Of a stretch of DNA of 5,182 nucleotides, positions 1 through 5,182 are shown piece by piece. Source of the DNA: an uncultured Saprospiraceae bacterium (GTDB taxonomy: Bacteria > Bacteroidota > Bacteroidia > Chitinophagales > Saprospiraceae); contig CALHUZ010000442.1 of the NCBI GenBank assembly GCA_938039305.1, positions 1-5,182 on the forward strand, read 5' to 3'. The notes beneath the pieces are model-generated. The model had not been told where the DNA came from, searched no databases, and saw nothing but the letters and a program-made list of their open reading frames with translations. A program made the position numbers and the translations under genes. The number at the start of each line of letters is the position of its first letter. Within the stretch, counting starts at the first letter, position 1.

Positions 1-1967
1 AGTACTTCTATAAAGGAGCTTATGTCACTTACAGACACATCGTTAGAAACGCTCTTTATAAATTCAATCTGATTGCCATTATAATCGACTTCTATTTCAT
101 TTAGGTAATTAGAAAAACCTAATGATCTTCTATAGAAGTCTGCTACATCTTGTGTTGACTCTTTTGGACTCCATAGTTTTTCTGCTACAGCGGCAGTTCG
201 AGGCCATATGCGAGAAGTCATGTTGTTCTGATCAACCCACTCTGACCATAGACAGGCCTCACCGCCTATGATGAGTTTGGCTTGCGCTGCCGTGAGCTGC
301 ACTTTCTTAGGTTCTTCTGGGATGTTTACACCGTCCGGCATATCATCACCTCCTGCTTTAATTCCTGTTATGTTTAAAGGTAGTCCACCTATTAGAATCG
401 TTCCAGTGATTGAGTCATCTTTTCCCAAGGAAATGTTAGCGCTGAGCACTCCTGCATCGCCACTGAATTGAAAAGTTAAGTTGTCACGAATCAACTTTGC
501 ATTTTCGATAGAACTTGGAACGCCCATGATATTGATCACTCCAGATATATTTTTGGACTTCAATCCGAATAACATTATTGATCCTTTTGCAGGTATTTCA
601 TTTATTGAAACGTCTAATTGATATATACTGAAGTCTGTTGAATCAGAAGTGTACTTTAATTCGTTTTGACTTTCTGAAGGATCGACTTTGTATAATTCTT
701 TAATAGGAAGTTTATGGTCCAGATACCAACCTGAAGAAAGTATACTCTTATGACCCAATTTTGCAGCTTGTTCTAATTTACTCTGACCATGCCATGATTG
801 GATAACTATTTCATCCTCCGCTTTTAGTTCTGGCCGTAATGCCTCATCCCAAGTCATCATTTTCTTTCCTAAGCCTGCTACTATTTTCTGTACTCTTAAA
901 GTGAAGTAGCCTTTTAGCTGAGAGAGAGACTGGAGGTCGCCTTCTTTCATAAAAGCCATGACCTTATCATTGGTAGCCCAGTTGTCATATGATACTTCAT
1001 CTCCTCCGACGTGGATATATTCATCAGGAAAAAGTGTAGCCATCTCAGTCAACAGTACTTTTATAAAAGTGTAAGTAGCATCCGATGTAGGATCTAATAT
1101 TCCTTTATGAATACCATAGCTTTTTTGCAATTTCTCTCCAGCACCGCCTGTCCCGATTTTTGGATATCCTTCCAGCCAACTTGAAACATGCCCTGGCATA
1201 TCAAATTCGGGAATTACTCTAATGCCTTGAGCACTAGCATAAGCCACTATTTCTTGGATGTCTTCTTGAGTATAGTACTGACCACCAGATCCTTCTTGAT
1301 GAAGTAAAGGAAGCTCTTTAGATTCTACTCTGAACCCTTGATCATCAGACAAGTGAAGATGTAAGACGTTAAGCTTCACAGAAGCCATCGCTTCTATATT
1401 TTCAAGCACAATACTCTTCGGTATCCAATGACGAGCAACATCAAGCATAAGTCCACGCCAAGCATATCGCGGAGCATCATTTATATTATATGCTTTTAGC
1501 TGGCCTTTGACCTTCGCACTATAAAGTAATTGAGACAGAGTAGAGAAAGCATGACTTAGACCTACAGGGTTAGAAGCGGTGATATTGATACCTTCTTTGG
1601 CTATCTGTAGCTGGTAAGATTCATCAGTATCGATGCTATGATTTTGAAAGGCTACATCACCTAAGTCTATGGAGACAAGTAAGCCGTTTTTTTCTTCGGT
1701 CTTATAACCCATCTTTTTTAGTCGAGTTAGGCCTGCGGATACGACTTGTGAGCCCAGAGTATTTGTTGTCAATGGAACCTTGAACTTGAACCCATTGGAT
1801 ATGTCTACGGTTTCATCTGATATTGATATCGAAGAGGGCAGTGGTATAAGAGTAAGGCCAGATCGAACTTCCGGTGACATTGTCAATGGTCGATCTCTTA
1901 CATCTTCAGAGCAACTCTGAAATAGCGTAAATAATAGAACTAAAAGGAGGGGATTCTTGAATAACAT
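1..1967 (-). CDS. Beta-N-acetylhexosaminidase, GH20 family, lipoprotein (C-terminus beyond window)
   Basis: Predicted exo-acting hexosaminidase that removes terminal beta-linked GlcNAc or GalNAc by substrate-assisted catalysis. Reading from the ATG at 1967 gives 655 codons with no stop before the left edge. Residues 1-18 are a hydrophobic signal followed by Cys19 (LFQSC), a relaxed Bacteroidota-type lipobox. Residues about 38-163 resemble the GH20b alpha/beta domain. The catalytic barrel starts near 167 (PRYAWRGLMLDVARHW). Expected active-site residues are present: Arg171, Asp208/Asp209 (HLSDDQGF), His259 (EFDMPGH), the catalytic pair Asp323-Glu324 (HVGGDEV), Trp373 (TWDEA), Trp392, Tyr415 and Asp417 (WYLD), Trp574 and Glu576 (GGEACLWSEW). 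An insertion of over 100 residues separates the last two groups. No Shine-Dalgarno sequence precedes the start, but the signal peptide fixes it. It is the third leftward gene, 97 bp after the HD gene. Family assignment is very secure; the exact substrate is not known. Confidence 0.96.
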   Translation of the reverse strand, partial: MLFKNPLLLVLLFTLFQSCSEDVRDRPLTMSPEVRSGLTLIPLPSSISISDETVDISNGFKFKVPLTTNTLGSQVVSAGLTRLKKMGYKTEEKNGLLVSIDLGDVAFQNHSIDTDESYQLQIAKEGINITASNPVGLSHAFSTLSQLLYSAKVKGQLKAYNINDAPRYAWRGLMLDVARHWIPKSIVLENIEAMASVKLNVLHLHLSDDQGFRVESKELPLLHQEGSGGQYYTQEDIQEIVAYASAQGIRVIPEFDMPGHVSSWLEGYPKIGTGGAGEKLQKSYGIHKGILDPTSDATYTFIKVLLTEMATLFPDEYIHVGGDEVSYDNWATNDKVMAFMKEGDLQSLSQLKGYFTLRVQKIVAGLGKKMMTWDEALRPELKAEDEIVIQSWHGQSKLEQAAKLGHKSILSSGWYLDHKLPIKELYKVDPSESQNELKYTSDSTDFSIYQLDVSINEIPAKGSIMLFGLKSKNISGVINIMGVPSSIENAKLIRDNLTFQFSGDAGVLSANISLGKDDSITGTILIGGLPLNITGIKAGGDDMPDGVNIPEEPKKVQLTAAQAKLIIGGEACLWSEWVDQNNMTSRIWPRTAAVAEKLWSPKESTQDVADFYRRSLGFSNYLNEIEVDYNGNQIEFIKSVSNDVSVSDISSFIEV
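297..677 (-). other. Beta-rich insertion inside the GH20 catalytic domain
   Basis: Residues about 431-557 sit between the YKVDP segment (426-430) and the LTAAQAKLIIGGEA segment (558-571). In most GH20 enzymes these two segments are joined by only a short loop. The insert has alternating hydrophobic/polar strands and Gly turns, such as NISGVINIMG, NLTFQFSGD, SITGTILIGG and NITGIKAGG. This pattern resembles small beta-sandwich or barrel modules with repeated '(I/L)xGTxxxG' strands seen inside or at the ends of some secreted bacterial hydrolases. In the reference enzyme SpHEX of Streptomyces plicatus, the equivalent Tyr to Trp interval is about 49 residues, while here it is 159. The limits are approximate and the resemblance is by eye. 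Confidence 0.7.
1911..1967 (-). other. Lipoprotein signal peptide and lipobox of the GH20 enzyme
   Basis: Codons 1-19 encode a short start with one Lys (MLFKN), a Leu-rich hydrophobic core and Cys19 within LFQSC. The sequence after the cysteine is Ser-Glu-Asp. In Bacteroidota, an acidic run just after the lipid-carrying cysteine is described as a lipoprotein export signal for placing proteins on the outer face of the outer membrane, so surface display is inferred. The lipobox is not the strict enterobacterial L-A-G-C type, since Gln occupies position -2. Confidence 0.75.
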
Positions 1968-2064
1968 ATATCAGCTTGGCTTTCGGCGAGAAAGGTACAT
2001 AATACATGTAGAATAATATAATTTGAGAGTGGATTGCCAGACTACAATCTTATGCAAGTAAAGA
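1968..2064 (-). promoter_or_regulatory. Intergenic leader upstream of the GH20 gene
   Basis: This 97-bp AT-rich gap lies between the stop of the HD gene and the GH20 start. It is long enough to hold a separate promoter, but I see no convincing Bacteroidota TAnnTTTG element; TAAGATTG on the minus strand (about 2046-2053) is one mismatch away. No hairpin followed by a T-run is visible, so no terminator for the HD gene can be called here. Read-through from the upstream genes and an internal promoter are both possible. Confidence 0.3.
1996..2010. repeat. Short inverted repeat TACAT-N5-ATGTA
   Basis: The arms TACAT (1996-2000) and ATGTA (2006-2010) form a perfect 5-bp inverted repeat around a 5-nt AT-rich centre, starting 29 bp upstream of the GH20 ATG. 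It could be an operator half-site pair or a weak hairpin in the leader. Arms of this length occur often by chance in AT-rich DNA, so this is only a candidate. Confidence 0.25.
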
Positions 2065-2613
2065 CTAACCAGCAGTAAGCTCCAGTTCTTCTTTATGCTT
2101 TTGAAGGACGGGGATGATGAAATCGATCAATTCTCTTAGCTCCATACCGATCAAAGCGGCTCCTTTTCTGCATTCTTCTCGATCAACTGATGCAGCGAAC
2201 TTGTCCGTTTTGAACTTCTTTAACACGGACTTTGCTGTTAGTCCTTCTACTTTAGTAGGACGAATTAGTGCGGCTGCCACTATAAACCCTGTGATCTCAT
2301 CAGCCGCTACGATGCACTTGTCAAGCATTGATTCACGTGGGACATTCCACTTTGTATAATGACCTGCTACAGCATGAGCTATGTCCTGCTCACCCATCTC
2401 ATTCAGTTTCTTCACGATGACATTAGGATGCTCCTCTGGATACATCTCATAATCTGCATCATGAAGAAGACCAGTTATCGCAAATGTATCTGGATCTTCA
2501 TTAAAATGTAGAGCGAGGGCCTCCATCACCAATTCAACTGTACGGGCATGTCTTAATAGTGAGAACCCAGAAGTCATCGAGTGTAAAATGTCTTTAGCGT
2601 CAGATCTTGTCAT
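2065..2613 (-). CDS. HD-superfamily metal-dependent hydrolase
   Basis: A cytoplasmic 182-residue protein of the compact HD-domain family of predicted hydrolases (COG2316-like). HD proteins use paired metal ions to hydrolyse phosphate esters, commonly nucleotides, but the substrate of this subfamily is not established to my knowledge. Visible ligands are His22 (LLRHARTVE), the His51-Asp52 doublet (TGLLHDADYE) and Asp105 (VAADEITGF), with His62, His80 and His85 as possible extra ligands. The conserved stretches EHP, ADEITGFI and ALIRPTK, and the C-terminal GAxxIGxxLxELIxFIIPVL region, match the family over its full length, so the gene appears intact. There is no signal peptide or membrane segment. 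No Shine-Dalgarno sequence is seen, but the N-terminus aligns in length with relatives. It lies 42 bp after the TonB-like gene and is probably cotranscribed with it. Confidence is high for the fold and low for any specific reaction. Confidence 0.9.
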   Translation of the reverse strand: MTRSDAKDILHSMTSGFSLLRHARTVELVMEALALHFNEDPDTFAITGLLHDADYEMYPEEHPNVIVKKLNEMGEQDIAHAVAGHYTKWNVPRESMLDKCIVAADEITGFIVAAALIRPTKVEGLTAKSVLKKFKTDKFAASVDREECRKGAALIGMELRELIDFIIPVLQKHKEELELTAG

Positions 2614-2655
2614 CTGCTAAAAGTAATACATTGATTGTGATTGAGAAAGAGGAGA

Positions 2656-3714
2656 TTATCCTTTTCTTATTCCATTATAGTTGTCTATGATAACAGTGAA
2701 ATTACCACATTGCTCTTTTGCAGCTGAAAAATCTTCTTCATACTTGTATTTCCGCATCGATTCTAAGGCCGCTCTAAGAGTAGTATTGTCCTTGATTGTC
2801 GTTTCAAATTCGTTGATCTCAACCATACTTACAGAACCTCTTCTATTGATACACACTTTAAATGTGATCTTTCCTGATTTTCCACTGATTCCGATCATAC
2901 TCGGATCTCGGTACATTACTTTTCTGCCGAAAATACCATCTCCTGAGGCATCGAACTCACCTTCACCATATCCTCCATCTCCTAGACCGCTGTCATCGTC
3001 ATCACCATCATCGTCACTACCTTTGCCCGTTCCACTATCGCCTCTTCCTGATCCTCCATCTCCGTCTTTGAGAGAAGGGTCATTGTCCGATGTGCCAGAA
3101 GAACTGGACTTGCTATCAGAATTACCTGGCTGATCAGAAGGAGAACCTGGCTCTTCTTCCATTTCAATCGGATCATCTGTTATATCACCGATTACATCTT
3201 CAAGCGTAGGAAGTGTTGGATCCAATATGACTGGCTCATCTGCCGGTACTGGGTCTGGACTTTCTTGCGGTATATATTCTGGTTCCGGATCTTCTACAAC
3301 TATAGGTTCTTCTACAGCTTGGATATCACTGACGTCTGTTGTAGTCTCTGATATAACAGGCTCTGTAGGAGTCGGATCTGTAACTGGTGGAGTAGGTGTA
3401 GGAGTCGGTTTAGGTGGTGCAGGCTTAGGTACAGGCACAGTAGCAGGCTTAGGTGTTTCAAGCTTCTTTGGTGCTTCTGACTTAGCTCTTTGAGCACCTT
3501 CTGACGCTCTACTTTTGTTGCTGTTTGAACTCTTACTATTGGTAAAATCTACTTTCTGAAAGTTAACCGTCACTGCATACTGAAGATCAATCTTCTCAAC
3601 TGGATCGACTTCAAACTTCAGTAAAAAGGCTATTAAAAGCAAGAATAGGTGAATAGCGATCGAGTTACGCATTCCCTTGTTCCTGTTAGCAGAATATGAC
3701 GGATCTAATTTCAT
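2656..3714 (-). CDS. TonB-like energy transducer with long Pro-rich and Asp/Gly-rich linker
   Basis: A 352-residue inner-membrane-anchored periplasmic protein of the TonB type found in Bacteroidota. A short basic N-terminus (residues 1-17) precedes one membrane helix (about 18-33, SIAIHLFLLLIAFLLKF). Next come a beta-like stretch (YAVTVNFQKVDF), a Ser/Lys-rich segment, a Pro-rich rod (about 81-118, PKP and PTPTP repeats), an acidic Pro segment (119-190) and a Gly/Ser/Asp segment (191-259) with an acidic cluster at 234-241. The C-terminal domain (about 260-348) has the TonB-like pattern GKITFKVCINRRGSV followed by LRAALESMRKYKY. It contains Cys288 and Cys336, which could form a disulfide. By family, it would carry energy from ExbB/ExbD to outer-membrane receptors. 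ExbB/ExbD are not adjacent here, since the gene just upstream runs the other way. The start is supported by a purine-rich site. The exact receptor partner is unknown. Confidence 0.8.
   Translation of the reverse strand: MKLDPSYSANRNKGMRNSIAIHLFLLLIAFLLKFEVDPVEKIDLQYAVTVNFQKVDFTNSKSSNSNKSRASEGAQRAKSEAPKKLETPKPATVPVPKPAPPKPTPTPTPPVTDPTPTEPVISETTTDVSDIQAVEEPIVVEDPEPEYIPQESPDPVPADEPVILDPTLPTLEDVIGDITDDPIEMEEEPGSPSDQPGNSDSKSSSSGTSDNDPSLKDGDGGSGRGDSGTGKGSDDDGDDDDSGLGDGGYGEGEFDASGDGIFGRKVMYRDPSMIGISGKSGKITFKVCINRRGSVSMVEINEFETTIKDNTTLRAALESMRKYKYEEDFSAAKEQCGNFTVIIDNYNGIRKG
2938..3474 (-). repeat. Low-complexity linker-coding region (Pro-rich then Asp/Gly/Ser-rich)
   Basis: This stretch encodes residues 81-259 of the TonB-like protein. 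It holds imperfect short repeats, including a 12-bp direct repeat GCAGGCTTAGGT on the plus strand at 3419-3430 and 3443-3454 (24 bp apart, in frame as 8 codons). In the last 90 residues of the linker I count 28 Asp/Glu against 4 Lys/Arg. Such DNA readily changes length by replication slippage, so linker length probably varies between strains. Confidence 0.8.
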
Positions 3715-3718
3715 AGAG

Positions 3719-3725
3719 TTCCTTT
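3719..3725 (-). promoter_or_regulatory. Ribosome binding site of the TonB-like gene
   Basis: On the minus strand AAAGGAA precedes the ATG at 3714, with about five bases between AAGGA and the start codon. It supports this ATG over the internal Met15 codon, which would remove the basic N-terminal segment ahead of the membrane helix. Confidence 0.6.
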
Positions 3726-3869
3726 GTTATTAATAAGACAGCTGATTCAGTGATAACCCTGACTTCACAGCTACTTTAAGGATGCAATTTATAAGTTAAT
3801 TACATACTTCAGGGCATTAACGCACCAGTATGAGTTATAAGTATAATCTATCTTCACACTTAAACTTTT

Positions 3870-3873
3870 GAGG
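3870..3873 (+). promoter_or_regulatory. Ribosome binding site of the FG-GAP gene
   Basis: GAGG lies five bases before the ATG at 3879. It favours this start over the second in-frame ATG at 3897 (Met7), which would also leave a workable signal peptide. Confidence 0.5.
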
Positions 3874-3878
3874 CCATA

Positions 3879-5182
3879 ATGAACGTTAATTATCTCATGA
3901 GGTATATTCTGTTGATCGCGGTATTGTTTGGTATGACATGCATTCCATGCAGATCTCAAGAGATTGGTTTAGCTGATATCCCATTTAAGGGTGAGATAGA
4001 CGCATATAAGTGGCCATTTATAGGTGGAATCAGATCTCCACAATTCAACACTGCAGATCTCAATTTAGACGGCTTAGAGGACGTGGTGATTTTTGAAAAA
4101 ACTGGATCTATCATAACTCCCTTGATTCGACAGGAAGATGGCTCATTTTCTTTCGAGCCTTCTTATCGCAGCATATTCCCTATTCCTCCCCATTGGTTTT
4201 TAATGCGCGACTATAATAATGATGGTATTAAAGACATATTCTGTAGCCCTATTAATGTAGGAATCCCAGGACTAGAAGTTTACAAGGGAGTTGTGACCGA
4301 AGGTGTCTTGTCATATAAGCTTGTAGTATTTCCTGAAAAGGACTTTGACATACTTTATGTGCCTATAGGCAGCACAGTGACTCAGATTTATGCAAGTGTG
4401 ATCGATCTTCCTGACATTAAAGACCTCGACAATGATGGCGACCTGGATATCATAGCTTTTGAACCTTCAGGAAGAACGATTTATCATTATCGAAACCAAA
4501 GCGTAGAATTAGGATATGGAACGGACACGTTGATCTATGAACTTGAAGCAAGTTGCTATGGCGGACTAGTGGAGAGTAGCTTTTCTGAAGATGTTTCGCT
4601 TAGTCCTACTCCTGGAGATTGTGCATCATCTTTTCAAAGCGGCGATGAGCTGGTCGCGAGTAGTAGGCATTCTGGTTCGACTATCCTTTCCATGGATGTT
4701 TCAGGTGATAGTTTGCACGAAATGTTTTTAGGTGATATATCATTTGATGGTTTGGTTGAGTTAACGAATGGTGGGACTTTAGAAGAAGCACACTTTGTAG
4801 AGCAGAATCCATTTTTTCCAACTATTGAGTCTCCAGTAGATATAGATCTTTTTGTTGCGGGCTTTGATGAAGATATAGATGGAGATGGTAAGAGAGAACT
4901 TGTAGTAACTTCTAATGATGCTTTCTCACAGCAAACTGGAGATCATGTTTGGTTGTATGAAGTTGAGCGAACAGAAGGGGAGCGCGCCCGTTTTGAATTG
5001 ATTACTAAGAATTTTGTTGCAGAAGATATGATCTATCACGGACCTAATAGTACGCCGATGTTTTTCGATCATAACGGAGATGGTCTTACTGACCTTCTAA
5101 TTGGAAGTTGCGGTAGATCATTAGATGGGAGTTCTAATAATCCAGCACTTTTCTTATATGAGAATATCGGAACGAGTACTGA
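3879..5182 (+). CDS. Secreted FG-GAP/VCBS repeat protein (C-terminus beyond window)
   Basis: The first 434 codons of a longer exported protein; no stop is reached before the right edge. Residues 1-27 look like a signal peptide (YILLIAVLFGMTCIPCRSQ), probably cut after SQ near residue 27. The mature part begins with a segment typical of a Saprospiraceae-type family (WPFIGGIRSPQFNTADLN). It contains five Asp-rich calcium-loop motifs: DLNLDGLED (60-68), DYNNDGIKD (111-119), DLDNDGDLD (182-190), DIDGDGKRE (332-340) and DHNGDGLTD (397-405). These are the hallmark of FG-GAP/VCBS blades, which in integrin-like proteins build a calcium-stabilised beta-propeller. The longest gap between loops (191-331) contains Cys226 and Cys248. 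By family such proteins usually end in a type IX secretion C-terminal domain, which cannot be checked here. The role is unknown; adhesion or surface binding is a plausible guess. It is transcribed divergently from the TonB-like gene. Confidence 0.88.
   Translation, partial: MNVNYLMRYILLIAVLFGMTCIPCRSQEIGLADIPFKGEIDAYKWPFIGGIRSPQFNTADLNLDGLEDVVIFEKTGSIITPLIRQEDGSFSFEPSYRSIFPIPPHWFLMRDYNNDGIKDIFCSPINVGIPGLEVYKGVVTEGVLSYKLVVFPEKDFDILYVPIGSTVTQIYASVIDLPDIKDLDNDGDLDIIAFEPSGRTIYHYRNQSVELGYGTDTLIYELEASCYGGLVESSFSEDVSLSPTPGDCASSFQSGDELVASSRHSGSTILSMDVSGDSLHEMFLGDISFDGLVELTNGGTLEEAHFVEQNPFFPTIESPVDIDLFVAGFDEDIDGDGKRELVVTSNDAFSQQTGDHVWLYEVERTEGERARFELITKNFVAEDMIYHGPNSTPMFFDHNGDGLTDLLIGSCGRSLDGSSNNPALFLYENIGTST

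Larger units (their letters stand above)
3715..3878. promoter_or_regulatory. Divergent intergenic region, probable promoters for both directions
   Basis: This AT-rich 164-bp gap separates the leftward TonB-like gene from the rightward FG-GAP gene and must hold the start signals of both unless distant promoters are used. On the plus strand TATAAT occurs at 3842-3847, 31 bp before the start codon, but there is no good -35 or -33 partner. Bacteroidota normally use TTG/TAnnTTTG, for which I find no exact match on either strand. Individual promoter elements are therefore not called with confidence. Confidence 0.45.

Noticed and set aside
268..471. Plus-strand open frame of 67 codons opposite the GH20 gene
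   Set aside because: It is antisense to the GH20 reading frame, which is continuous through this part and on both sides. The product has no family character.
2114..2359. Plus-strand open frame of 81 codons inside the HD gene
   Set aside because: It is fully antisense to a well-matched HD-domain gene and shows no recognisable motif or signal.
2681..3497. Several open frames overlapping the TonB-like gene on both strands (plus strand 2681-3133 and 3227-3493; minus strand 2982-3176 and 3312-3497)
   Set aside because: They are shadows of low-complexity codons: their Ser/Pro, Gly/Val or Leu-rich products mirror the Pro- and Asp/Gly-coding repeats. They have no independent domain, while the main frame has a clear membrane anchor and TonB-like domain.
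1..3714. A polysaccharide utilisation locus built around the GH20 enzyme and the TonB-like protein
   Set aside because: No SusC/SusD pair, further carbohydrate enzyme, or sugar-sensing regulator is present in the window, so two suggestive genes do not make a locus.
3740..3772. Possible hairpin AGCTG...CAGCT in the divergent gap
   Set aside because: Only the outer five bases pair cleanly, the inner sequence does not continue the stem, and no T-run follows. It is too weak to call a terminator or operator.
3879..3953. Lipoprotein signal on the FG-GAP protein (Cys21 or Cys24)
   Set aside because: The residues before the cysteines (GMT-C and CIP-C) do not form a lipobox. The stretch fits an ordinary signal peptide cut near residue 27 better.

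Overview
The window looks like chromosomal DNA from a member of the Bacteroidota, most likely a Saprospiraceae/Cytophagia-type marine or environmental bacterium. The base composition is AT-leaning. Start sites have weak or no Shine-Dalgarno sequences. One surface lipoprotein has an acidic stretch directly after its cysteine. The rightmost gene belongs to a family of long secreted FG-GAP/VCBS proteins that I associate with Saprospiraceae and relatives using type IX secretion. The taxonomic call rests on protein character, not on a marker gene.

Layout: four protein-coding genes fill almost the whole window, arranged around one divergent intergenic region (3715-3878). Three genes run leftward from it. 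First is a TonB-like energy-transducer protein (2656-3714), with one N-terminal membrane anchor, a very long Pro-rich then Asp/Gly/Ser-rich linker and a C-terminal TonB-like domain. After 42 bp comes an HD-superfamily metal-dependent hydrolase (2065-2613). After a further 97 bp comes a lipoprotein beta-N-acetylhexosaminidase of glycoside hydrolase family 20 (1-1967), whose C-terminus lies beyond the left edge. Running rightward is the start of a secreted FG-GAP/VCBS repeat protein (3879-5182), which leaves the window on the right.

How they might work together: three of the four products concern the cell envelope. The TonB-like protein would link inner-membrane proton-motive force to outer-membrane receptors, the GH20 enzyme would release terminal GlcNAc/GalNAc from chitin oligomers, glycans or peptidoglycan-like material at the cell surface, and the FG-GAP protein is probably exported. 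The HD protein is cytoplasmic and has no obvious link to the others. There is no SusC/SusD pair, no exbB/exbD and no other carbohydrate enzyme in view, so this is not visibly a polysaccharide utilisation locus, and shared function is unproven.

No RNA gene, CRISPR array, insertion sequence or attachment site was recognised. The most notable features are a beta-rich insertion of roughly 110-125 residues inside the GH20 catalytic domain, an unusual acidic/Gly linker in a TonB-like protein lacking adjacent exbBD, and the poorly characterised FG-GAP family itself. I see no clear evidence of a wholly new multi-gene system.
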